NCBI GenBank assembly: GCA_023457495.1
Contig: JAEWLQ010000023.1
Span: 14,770 to 78,769, forward strand
Length of the DNA stretch: 64,000 nt
DNA from: Pseudomonadota bacterium
Lineage (GTDB): Bacteria > Pseudomonadota > Gammaproteobacteria > Steroidobacterales > Steroidobacteraceae
Reading direction: 5' to 3'
Part shown: positions 1 through 6,934 of the stretch, piece by piece
Layout of the letters: each line of letters begins with the position of its first letter
How positions within the stretch are numbered: position 1 is the stretch's first letter
Notes under the pieces: model-generated
What the model saw: only the letters and a program-made list of their open reading frames with translations
What the model was told of the DNA's origin: nothing
The model's database searches: none
Position numbers and translations under genes: made by a program

Positions 1-620
1 TTCCACTTGCCGAGGATCTCGACGGCATCGAAACGCTTGCGGGCGCGCACGAGGCGCGCGACGACGTTGGCGAATTCCTTGCCGAGCGTCGTCGGGCTCG
101 CCGTCTGGCCGTGCGTGCGCGACAGCATCGGTTGCGCGGCGTATTCGTGCGCGAAGCCGCGCAGCTTCTCGATGACTTTCTCGAGCTCGGCGGACAGCAC
201 GGTGCGCGCCGCCCGCAACATGCGTGCGTACGCCAGATTGTTGATGTCCTCGGACGTGCAGCCGAAGTGCACCAGCTCGAGCACGGCGGGCGAGGCGCCG
301 GCCGTCGCGAGTTTCTCGCGCACGAAATATTCGACCGCCTTGACGTCGTGGTTGATGCGACTTTCGATGGCCTTCACGGCCGCTGGCGCGTCATCGCCCG
401 GTTCCAGCGCCATGCCCGAGGCGAGCTTGACGATGGGATCGGTGAGCGGCTGGCCGAGGATCTCGGGCGCCGACTCCGCGAGCACCAGCAGCCAGGCGGC
501 CTCGATGCGGATTCGTTCGCGGATCAGCCCGCTCTCCGACAGCACCGCGCGCAGCGCGTCGGCACCCTTGCGGTACCGGCCATCGACGGGAGAAAGCGCG
601 AGAAGTGCTGCGGAATCCAT
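1..620 (-). CDS. purB: Adenylosuccinate lyase (partial, N-terminal 206 residues)
   Basis: Catalyses two steps of purine synthesis: release of fumarate from SAICAR and from adenylosuccinate, in the cytoplasm. The reverse strand reads from an ATG at 620 into the window edge without a stop. The N-terminus has the PurB opening 'LSPVDGRYRKGADALR', then 'NHDVKAVEYFVREK', 'HFGCTSEDINNLAYARML' and 'LLSRTHGQ'-like 'MLSRTHGQTASPTTLGKE', all typical of the long gammaproteobacterial PurB. The remaining roughly 250 residues, including the flexible signature loop, lie outside the window. It is transcribed divergently from fumC, a member of the same fumarase/aspartase superfamily, across 51 bp. The product assignment is firm; completeness cannot be judged. 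Confidence 0.95.
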   Translation of the reverse strand, partial: MDSAALLALSPVDGRYRKGADALRAVLSESGLIRERIRIEAAWLLVLAESAPEILGQPLTDPIVKLASGMALEPGDDAPAAVKAIESRINHDVKAVEYFVREKLATAGASPAVLELVHFGCTSEDINNLAYARMLRAARTVLSAELEKVIEKLRGFAHEYAAQPMLSRTHGQTASPTTLGKEFANVVARLVRARKRFDAVEILGKW

Positions 621-657
621 GGGAAAGACGCCTCGAAAAGTTGCTGAACAGGACTGC

Positions 658-663
658 TAGACT
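658..663 (+). promoter_or_regulatory. Candidate -10 box of fumC (leaderless start)
   Basis: TAGACT lies 8 bases before the fumC ATG and no Shine-Dalgarno sequence is visible between them, so transcription would begin at or next to the start codon. No convincing -35 element is seen at 16-18 bases. One of several similar arrangements in the window; on its own it is weak. Confidence 0.3.
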
Positions 664-671
664 GGCCGCGC

Positions 672-2078
672 ATGATATCCCAAGGTGACACCCGCAAAGA
701 GCGCGACAGCCTCGGCGAGATCGAGGTCGCCGCGGATGCCTTGTGGGGCGCGCAGACGGAAAGGGCACGGCGCAATTTCCAGCTCAGCGGCACGCGCCTT
801 CCGCCGGATTTCATTGCGGCCCTGGCCCTGATCAAGGCGGCGGCGGCACGCGCGAATGCCCACCTCGGACTGCTGCCGCACGAGGTGGGCACGGCCATTT
901 CCCAGGCCGCCCAATCCGTGGCGCTCGGCGCGCACGACGATCAATTCCCGCTCGACGTGTTCCAGACCGGCAGCGGTACGAGCACGAACATGAATGCGAA
1001 CGAGGTGATCGCGACACTGGCTTCGCGCGCGCTCGGCCGAGCGGTGCACCCGAACGATCACGTCAACATGTGCCAGAGCAGCAATGACGCGATCCCGAGC
1101 GCCATCCACGTGAGCGCCGTGCTAATGACCCAGCGCGATCTGCTGCCCGCGCTGCACGCACTCGTCGAGGTCCTCGGCGCCAAGGAACGCGCCTGGGCGG
1201 AAGTCTGCAAGACGGGGCGCACGCATCTCATGGATGCCATGCCACTCACGCTCGGACAGGAAGCCTCCGGCTGGCGCGCGCAGATCGAGCTTGCCATCGA
1301 ACGCCTGCGCGCGAGCGAACCGCGGCTGCTGGCACTCGCGCAGGGCGGCACGGCGATCGGCACCGGCATCAACGCCCATGCGCAGTTCGCCGCGCGCTTC
1401 GTCGAGGAGCTGCGCGCGCTGACGGGAATCCCGTTCACGAACGCCGCCAATTTCTTCGCGGCGCAGGCGAGCCAGGATGCGGCCGTCGAATACTCCGGCC
1501 AGCTGCGCGTGCTCGCCGTCGCGCTCGCGAAGATCGCGAACGACCTGCGGTGGATGGGCAGCGGTCCGCTCGCGGGACTCGCCGAGCTCGCGCTGCCGGC
1601 GCTGCAGCCGGGCAGCAGCATCATGCCGGGCAAGGTGAACCCGGTGATTCCCGAGGCGGTCGCGATGATCGCGACGCATGTCATCGGCCTCGATGCGGCC
1701 ATTGCCAACGCCGGGCAGTCCGGCAACTTTCAGCTCAACGTGATGTTGCCGCTGATCGCCAGCAATCTGCTCACGAGCATCCGGCTGCTTGCGAACGGCG
1801 CGCGCGCGCTGGCCACGCAGTGCATCGCGGGCGCGGAGCCCAATCTTCCGCGGCTCGACGAGGCCCTCGCGCGCAACCCCATTCTCGCAACGGCACTCAA
1901 TCCCGTGATCGGTTACGAGCGCGCGGCCGCGATCGCCAACCGCGCCTACGCAGAAGGCAGGCCCGTGCTGGACATTGCCGTCGAGATGTCGGGCCTGGGT
2001 GTCGAGGAGCTGCGCAAGCTGCTCGATCCGCGCGCGTTGACGCGCGGTGGACTGCACGGTGGTGGAGGCCAGGGTTGA
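672..2078 (+). CDS. fumC: Class II fumarate hydratase
   Basis: Iron-independent fumarase interconverting fumarate and malate in the TCA cycle; a cytoplasmic homotetramer. At 468 residues it has the normal family length. The substrate-binding region 'TGSGTSTNMNANEV' is near residue 100, 'KTGRTHLMDAMPLTLGQE' follows at about 180, and the superfamily signature 'GSSIMPGKVNPV' at about 313-324 fits the S-S-x-M-P-x-K-x-N loop carrying the catalytic serine. The start follows a candidate -10 box closely without a ribosome binding site. The 3' end overlaps the TTG start of the Nudix gene, suggesting co-transcription with it and mazG. The remaining alternative, aspartase, is less likely because the fumarase signatures match throughout. 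Confidence 0.96.
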   Translation: MISQGDTRKERDSLGEIEVAADALWGAQTERARRNFQLSGTRLPPDFIAALALIKAAAARANAHLGLLPHEVGTAISQAAQSVALGAHDDQFPLDVFQTGSGTSTNMNANEVIATLASRALGRAVHPNDHVNMCQSSNDAIPSAIHVSAVLMTQRDLLPALHALVEVLGAKERAWAEVCKTGRTHLMDAMPLTLGQEASGWRAQIELAIERLRASEPRLLALAQGGTAIGTGINAHAQFAARFVEELRALTGIPFTNAANFFAAQASQDAAVEYSGQLRVLAVALAKIANDLRWMGSGPLAGLAELALPALQPGSSIMPGKVNPVIPEAVAMIATHVIGLDAAIANAGQSGNFQLNVMLPLIASNLLTSIRLLANGARALATQCIAGAEPNLPRLDEALARNPILATALNPVIGYERAAAIANRAYAEGRPVLDIAVEMSGLGVEELRKLLDPRALTRGGLHGGGGQG

Positions 2079-2755
2079 CCGAACCCGCCCCGAGCGAGCG
2101 AGTGTCCCACGCCCCGACAAACTCCGACCTGCGCGCGAAGATCCTGCAGCGCTTCGCGGGCTCGACGCCGCGTCACGAGCTGACGGACTGGCGACTGCTC
2201 GGCGTTTCCCCCGAGCGCCTGCAGGCGCTGCAAAGCCACTTTCCGCCTAATCCCGCGCCCGCGGCGGTGCTGGTGCCCTTCGTGGATCGCGCGGAAGGAC
2301 TGAGCATCCTGCTCACGCAGCGCGCCACTCACCTGGCGCGTCACGCCGCGCAGATCTCGTTTCCCGGTGGCAGGATCGAGGACAGTGACGCCGATTTCGC
2401 GAGCGCCGCCTTGCGCGAGGCGCAGGAGGAGATCGGCCTCGATCCGGCGCAGGTCGAGGTCTTCGGCTATCTACCTGATCACCTGGTGATCAGCGGATTC
2501 CGTGTCACCCCGGTGCTCGCGCTGGTGACGCCGCCTATCGAGCTGCGCCTGAATCCCGACGAGGTGTCGGCCGCATTCGAAGTGCCCGCGGCGCACTTCT
2601 TCGATCGCGCCAGTCACAAGGCACGCATGCGACGCGTCGGCGACCAGGACATGCTGCTCTATGACATCCCCTGGCAGGACCAGAACATCTGGGGCGCGAC
2701 CGCCGGCATGTTGCTCACGCTGGTGCGCATGGTTCAGGAAGAGGCAGATCGATGA
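2075..2755 (+). CDS. Nudix hydrolase, CoA pyrophosphatase type (NudL-like)
   Basis: Probably cleaves CoA or acyl-CoA into phosphopantetheine and 3',5'-ADP. The 226-residue protein has the UPF0035 signature 'LLTQRATHLARHAAQISFPGG' split by the Nudix box, which continues 'GGRIEDSDADF' and 'AALREAQEEIGL', including the REx2EE metal-binding core. I chose the TTG at 2075 because its TTGA overlaps the fumC stop and a GGAGG lies 7 bases upstream (2063-2067); a GTG at 2102 is the alternative. The reading frame is open much further upstream, but that part runs inside fumC. The gene ends in an ATGA overlap with mazG, another pyrophosphohydrolase, so the pair may act as a housecleaning unit. Confidence 0.88.
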   Translation: MTEPAPSERVSHAPTNSDLRAKILQRFAGSTPRHELTDWRLLGVSPERLQALQSHFPPNPAPAAVLVPFVDRAEGLSILLTQRATHLARHAAQISFPGGRIEDSDADFASAALREAQEEIGLDPAQVEVFGYLPDHLVISGFRVTPVLALVTPPIELRLNPDEVSAAFEVPAAHFFDRASHKARMRRVGDQDMLLYDIPWQDQNIWGATAGMLLTLVRMVQEEADR

Positions 2756-3552
2756 ACGACACGACGAAGGCGGCCCAGGACGCGCTTGCGCGCCTGCTCG
2801 GGATCATGCGGCGACTGCGCGATCCGCAGGCGGGTTGTCCGTGGGACCGCGCGCAGGATTTCGCCAGCATCGCGCCTTATACGATCGAGGAAGCCTACGA
2901 GGTGGCCGAGGCCATCGCGCGCGGCGAGCCGCGCGCGCTCGAATCCGAGCTCGGCGACCTGCTGTTCCAGGTGGTGTTCCATGCGCAGATGGGCGCGGAG
3001 CGCGAGTGGTTCGACTTCGCGAGCGTCGCGAACGCGATCTCGGACAAGCTCACCGATCGCCATCCACACGTATTCGGCGAAGCGCGGATGGGCACGGCCG
3101 CCGAGCTGAATCGCGCCTGGGAAGAACACAAGGCGCGTGAACGCGCCGCGCGCGCCGACTCCGCGCACAGCGAACTGTCGGACGTGCCGCTGGCGCTGCC
3201 CGCGCTGTCGCGCGCCGCGAAACTCGGCAAACGCGCGGGCCGGGTCGGATTCGATTGGCCCGACCCGCAGGGCGTACGCGAGAAGATAGACGAGGAGCTG
3301 CGCGAGATCGCGGCCGTCGCGCCGGACGATGGCGCGCAGCGCGCGGAGGAGCTCGGCGATCTGTTGTTTGCCACGGCCAACTGGGCCCGCCATCTCGGCG
3401 TCGACCCCGAGGAAGCCCTGCGCCAGGCGAACGCCAAGTTCGAGCGCCGCTTTCGCGCGATGGAGACGCTCGCCGCGCAGCGGGGCCTCGAACTTCGATC
3501 GCTGGATGCGGCGGCATGGGATTCGCTGTGGAACGAGGTTAAGAGGGCCTGA
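2752..3552 (+). CDS. mazG: Nucleoside triphosphate pyrophosphohydrolase MazG
   Basis: Hydrolyses NTPs, including non-canonical ones, to NMP and PPi. The 266-residue length fits two-domain MazG of the E. coli kind. Motifs seen: 'LRDPQAGCPWDRAQDFAS' and 'TIEEAYEVAEAI' near the N-terminus, the EExxE/ExxD metal site in 'ESELGDLLFQVVFHAQM', and a second repeat 'EELGDLLFATANWARHLG' near residue 205. It starts in an ATGA overlap with the Nudix gene and closes the fumC operon. The following 100 bp before the next gene include a short weak hairpin and no clear terminator. Confidence 0.95.
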   Translation: MNDTTKAAQDALARLLGIMRRLRDPQAGCPWDRAQDFASIAPYTIEEAYEVAEAIARGEPRALESELGDLLFQVVFHAQMGAEREWFDFASVANAISDKLTDRHPHVFGEARMGTAAELNRAWEEHKARERAARADSAHSELSDVPLALPALSRAAKLGKRAGRVGFDWPDPQGVREKIDEELREIAAVAPDDGAQRAEELGDLLFATANWARHLGVDPEEALRQANAKFERRFRAMETLAAQRGLELRSLDAAAWDSLWNEVKRA

Positions 3553-3652
3553 AACCCGCGCCATCGCCGCCCGGAAGGGCGTTCAGTCATGATTCATCGA
3601 CCCCTTCGTAAAGTGGCGCCACGGTCGCGAAACGGCCGGAATCGGAGGGTTT

Positions 3653-4285
3653 ATGGCGATCACGGTTGCGAAGAAGAAGTGGGCGATGGGTATCCTGGCG
3701 GCGTCGGTTGCCGCACTGGTCAGTGCCGGCGCGTCCGCCGGTAACCGTCACGACAATCGTCACGACAATCGTCACGATGCGCGCTACGACCCGGTTCGTT
3801 ACGACGACGCATACGACTATGCGAAGGTCATCGACGTCCAGCCGCTGGTGACCCGCGTCCGCGTGAGCACGCCGCAGCGCGAATGCTGGGACGAGACGCG
3901 CGTCGACGGCGGCGGCTACCGCAATGGTCCTCTGCCGCGCTCGAATGCGGGCGCGACGTTGCTCGGCGCCGCGATCGGCGCGGTCATCGGCAATCAGATC
4001 GGTAGTGGCAGCGGTCGCCGCGCCGCGACCGTCGGAGGCGCCGTGGTGGGTGCGGCCATCGGTCGCGACCAGGCCGAGAAGCGCAATGCGCAGTACGGTT
4101 CACCCGGCCCCGTGCGCGAGTACACGGTCGAGCGCTGCGAGACCCGTTACCGCGACGAATGGCAGGAGCGCGTGGATGGGTACCGGGTGACCTACCTCTA
4201 CAACGGTCGCCGCCAGGTCACCGAGATGCCGTATGACCCGGGTGAACGCATCCGGGTGCGGGTCGACGTTTCCCCGGCCGAATGA
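3653..4285 (+). CDS. Glycine-zipper outer-membrane-type protein with NRHD repeats
   Basis: A 210-residue exported protein. A signal peptide occupies about residues 1-30 (basic start, hydrophobic 'MGILAASVAALVSAGASAG'). Next come three exact Asn-Arg-His-Asp repeats (31-42), a basic/acidic linker, and a glycine-zipper 2TM segment, 'LLGAAIGAVIGNQIGSGSG' followed by 'VGGAVVGAAIG', as in the Rick_17kDa_Anti/SlyB group of envelope proteins. The C-terminal part is rich in Arg and Tyr ('RCETRYRDEWQERVDGYRVTY'). The start is supported by GGAGG 7 bases upstream. There is no lipobox, unlike SlyB. The role is unknown; members generally sit in the outer membrane and help envelope integrity. The His-rich repeat could bind metal, which is inference. 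Confidence 0.8.
   Translation: MAITVAKKKWAMGILAASVAALVSAGASAGNRHDNRHDNRHDARYDPVRYDDAYDYAKVIDVQPLVTRVRVSTPQRECWDETRVDGGGYRNGPLPRSNAGATLLGAAIGAVIGNQIGSGSGRRAATVGGAVVGAAIGRDQAEKRNAQYGSPGPVREYTVERCETRYRDEWQERVDGYRVTYLYNGRRQVTEMPYDPGERIRVRVDVSPAE
3743..3778 (+). repeat. Three tandem 12-bp repeats coding NRHD
   Basis: Three consecutive 12-base units (consensus AATCGTCACGAC, first unit AACC..., last unit ending GAT) encode Asn-Arg-His-Asp three times directly after the signal peptide of the glycine-zipper protein. In-frame units like this can expand or contract by slippage without breaking the frame. Confidence 0.9.
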
Positions 4286-4425
4286 TGCTGACCGAGTTGT
4301 TTGCCGCAGCCCTTTGGATCATCTGGACAAAGGGGACCTTCTGGGCGGTGCGGGCAGCTCCTCTCTGGAAAGAGACGGCCGCCCGCATCGCCTTTTGCCG
4401 GCAAACAATTAAACTGACGCCCGTC

Positions 4426-4749
4426 ATGACGAAGCTTCGCCAGCTGCTCTTGCCCATTGCGCTGACCGCCGCCGCGGGATTCGCACCGCTGGCGATGGCC
4501 CACGCGTTGCCAGGACCGGCCGTGCGCGGTGCGGCGGCCCTCGAGCGACCGGTTCAGGCCGTGGCGTTTCGGGATGGAATTTCGCTCGACGAGGCCGTGA
4601 GCCGCGCCGAGCGCCAGTATCGTGCGCGGGTCGTGCGCACGGAAATCCAGGATGAGGATGGCCGTACCGTGTACGTGCTCAAGCTGCTGTCCGATAACGG
4701 ACGCGTATTCACCGTGCGTATCGACGCCGCCACCGGAAGGATGCGATGA
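4426..4749 (+). CDS. PepSY domain protein, exported
   Basis: A 107-residue periplasmic protein: signal peptide (about residues 1-25, 'LLLPIALTAAAGFAPLAMA') followed by one PepSY-like unit, with 'ISLDEAVSRAERQYRARVVRTEI' and 'VYVLKLLSDNGRVFTVRIDAATGRM'. I start it at ATG 4426; the frame stays open back to 4282 but that stretch gives no sensible signal peptide. The stop overlaps the response regulator start (ATGA), so it is translated as the first member of a two-component operon. PepSY proteins are often encoded before PhoPQ-like systems and may modulate the sensor; the actual partner is not known. Confidence 0.82.
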   Translation: MTKLRQLLLPIALTAAAGFAPLAMAHALPGPAVRGAAALERPVQAVAFRDGISLDEAVSRAERQYRARVVRTEIQDEDGRTVYVLKLLSDNGRVFTVRIDAATGRMR

Positions 4750-5432
4750 GAGCGCTGGTCGTCGAAGATGAAGCCACGCTGCGTGAGGGACTGCGCGATC
4801 AGCTCGTGAAGCACGGCTTCACGGTCGACATCGCGGCCGATGGCGAGGAGGGCCTGTTCGCGGGCTCCGAGTATCCGCTCGACATCGCCGTGATCGACCT
4901 CGGCCTGCCCAAACTACCGGGCCTCGAGCTCATCCGCAGACTGCGCGCGGCGGGCAAGAAGTTTCCGATCCTCATCCTCACGGCCCGCGACCGCTGGCAG
5001 GACAAGGTCGAAGGCCTGCAGGCCGGCGCGGATGACTACGTCGCCAAGCCCTATCACTTCGAAGAGGTGCTGGCGCGCATGCAGGCGCTGCTGCGCCGCG
5101 CCGGCGGCTGGGCGAGTCCCGTGCTCGAATGCGGTCCCATCCGCCTCGACACGCGCGCGCAGGCGGTGACGCTCAACGGCGCGCCCATCGAGCTGACCAC
5201 CTTCGAATACCGCATCCTCGAACACATGATGCTGCGCGCCGGCGACGTCATCTCGAAGACCGAGCTCACCGAGCGACTCTACGACCAGGACTACGAGCGC
5301 GACAGCAACGTCATCGAGGTGTTCATCGGACGGCTGCGGCGCAAGCTCGATCCCGACGAGACGCTGCATCCGATCGAAACGCTGCGCGGGCGCGGCTACC
5401 GCTTCTCCATCGCACGAACCCAGGGCGCGTAG
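4746..5432 (+). CDS. OmpR/PhoP-family response regulator
   Basis: DNA-binding response regulator of 228 residues. The receiver domain (1-about 115) has the acidic pocket E7-D8, the phosphoacceptor D51 in 'VIDLGLP', the switch Thr in 'LILTARD', and Lys in 'YVAKPYHFEE'. The C-terminal winged helix (about 125-225) includes 'ELTTFEYRILEHMM' and 'VIEVFIGRLRRKLD...ETLRGRGYRF'. It sits between the PepSY gene (4-base overlap) and the histidine kinase (start shares the stop codon), so the three form a single unit. The sequence is most like PhoP/QseB; the stimulus is unknown, though PepSY and a PhoQ-like kinase suggest cation or envelope sensing. Confidence 0.93.
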   Translation: MRALVVEDEATLREGLRDQLVKHGFTVDIAADGEEGLFAGSEYPLDIAVIDLGLPKLPGLELIRRLRAAGKKFPILILTARDRWQDKVEGLQAGADDYVAKPYHFEEVLARMQALLRRAGGWASPVLECGPIRLDTRAQAVTLNGAPIELTTFEYRILEHMMLRAGDVISKTELTERLYDQDYERDSNVIEVFIGRLRRKLDPDETLHPIETLRGRGYRFSIARTQGA

Positions 5433-6820
5433 TGTCCCGGCCATCGCTCAGACGCCGGCTCATGTTGTCGGTCTTCTGTGTGCTGGTCCTGTTCTTCGGG
5501 CTCACCGTCCTGTTGCTCGACATGTTGTTCCGCGATGCGGCGGAACGCAGCCTGCGGGAAGTCATCGACGCGCAGATGGTGGCGCTGATCGCCGCCGCGG
5601 ATCCCGACGGACCGGAATCCGTGACGCCCACCGCCGTGCTCGAGACGCGTTTCGAAACGCCGGGCTCGGGTCTGTATGCGGAGATCCGTTCGGCGAGCGG
5701 CGAAAGCATCTGGCGCTCGCAATCGACCGTCGGTACGGAAGTGCAATTCGGTCCGCCGCTCGAGCCGGGCGAGCGCAATTTCTTCTTCACCGAGATCGCC
5801 GGAACGCCGGTCCGGCTCGCCGTCGCGAGTCGCGGCATCGTGTGGGAAAACCTGCACGGCGAGACGGCGAGATTCACCTTCAGCGTCGCCTCCAGCCTGG
5901 ACGCCTACGACGAGCAGGTCTCGAGCTTCCGGCACCAGCTCGTGGGCTGGTTCGCCGGTGTCTCGTTGCTGTTCGTCGCGACGCTCGCGCTGCTGATCCG
6001 CTGGCTATCGCAGCCGGTGCAACGGCTCGAGCGAGAGATCAAGGAAGTCGAAGCGGGGACGCGCGAACGGTTGAACGACGAATGGCCGGAGGAGCTCACC
6101 GCGGTCACGCGCAACCTCAACGCCTTGCTCGATGCCGAACGCACGCGCGTGAAACGATATCGCGACACGCTCGGCAATCTCGCGCACAGTCTCAAGACGC
6201 CGCTGGCCGTCATGCGTCAGTCTCTGGGCACGAGCGAGGCGGGGCCGCGCAACGCGGCGCTGAACACCGAAATCGATCGCATGACCGGCATCATCGAGCA
6301 CCAGATGAATCGCGCCGCGGCGACTGGCGGCGTGTTGCTGGGGCAGGCGCCGGTCGATCTGGCCCCCGTGGTGACGGAGCTGCGCGTGGCGCTGCTCAAG
6401 GTCTACGGCAACAAGGACCTGCTGTTCACGACCGAGATCGCGCCGGGCGCGCAGTTCATCGGCGATCGCAACGACCTCACCGAGATGCTGGGCAACCTGT
6501 TCGACAATGCGTGCAAGTGGTCGAAGTCGCGCGTGCGCGTGGAGGCGGTCGTCGACGCTCGCAGCGATTCGCGCGCGGCGTTGCGCCTGGTTATAGAAGA
6601 CGACGGCATCGGCATCGCGGAGAAGGATCGCGCGCGGGTGCTGCAGCGCGGCGGGCGCGCGGACGAGGCGACCCCGGGCCACGGCCTCGGGCTTGCGATG
6701 GTGCACGACACCGTCGCGCTTTACGGCGGTTCGATGAGCATCGACGCGTCGAGCCTGGGCGGCGCGCGTTTCGAGCTCAAACTACCTGGAAGGACGGCAT
6801 CCGCACTGACAACTGAATGA
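5432..6820 (+). CDS. PhoQ-like sensor histidine kinase
   Basis: Inner-membrane kinase of about 462 residues, cognate to the regulator just upstream. A first membrane segment lies at about residues 12-32 ('LSVFCVLVLFFGLTVLLLD'), a periplasmic sensor of about 130 residues follows, then a second segment ('LVGWFAGVSLLFVATLALLI') and a HAMP linker. The dimerisation/phosphoacceptor motif is 'NLAHSLKTPLAVMRQSL', the PhoQ type with HSLKTPLAV. The ATPase domain has the N box 'NLFDNACKWSK', the G1 box 'EDDGIGI' and 'GHGLGLAMVHD'. The GTG at 5432 overlaps the regulator stop; ATG 5462 is an alternative that would clip the basic start. An open frame runs further upstream but lies within the regulator. Confidence 0.92.
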   Translation: MSRPSLRRRLMLSVFCVLVLFFGLTVLLLDMLFRDAAERSLREVIDAQMVALIAAADPDGPESVTPTAVLETRFETPGSGLYAEIRSASGESIWRSQSTVGTEVQFGPPLEPGERNFFFTEIAGTPVRLAVASRGIVWENLHGETARFTFSVASSLDAYDEQVSSFRHQLVGWFAGVSLLFVATLALLIRWLSQPVQRLEREIKEVEAGTRERLNDEWPEELTAVTRNLNALLDAERTRVKRYRDTLGNLAHSLKTPLAVMRQSLGTSEAGPRNAALNTEIDRMTGIIEHQMNRAAATGGVLLGQAPVDLAPVVTELRVALLKVYGNKDLLFTTEIAPGAQFIGDRNDLTEMLGNLFDNACKWSKSRVRVEAVVDARSDSRAALRLVIEDDGIGIAEKDRARVLQRGGRADEATPGHGLGLAMVHDTVALYGGSMSIDASSLGGARFELKLPGRTASALTTE

Positions 6821-6899
6821 AGGAAGCAGGGAATGCGCGCGTTCTCGTCACGCTGAGCGCGCTACGTAATGCCCTGTGCCCGATGCCACGAGCCAGGTC

Positions 6900-6933
6900 T
6901 GTCCCCGTTTCCCAGGAAACGAGGAATGTCCCC
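6900..6933. repeat. REP-like palindromic element
   Basis: Two direct copies of TGTCCCC (6900-6906 and 6927-6933) flank a 6-bp stem CGTTTC/GAAACG with a 4-base loop (6906-6911 and 6916-6921). The layout resembles short extragenic palindromes with GGGGACA ends that accompany IS200-like REP transposases in many proteobacteria. No such transposase is in the window and only this copy was noticed. It sits one base beyond the stop codon of the aldehyde dehydrogenase. Confidence 0.4.
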
Positions 6934-6934
6934 A

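Noticed and set aside
7..660. Open frame of 217 codons on the + strand
   Set aside because: It is antisense to purB, whose reverse-strand translation matches the family residue by residue.
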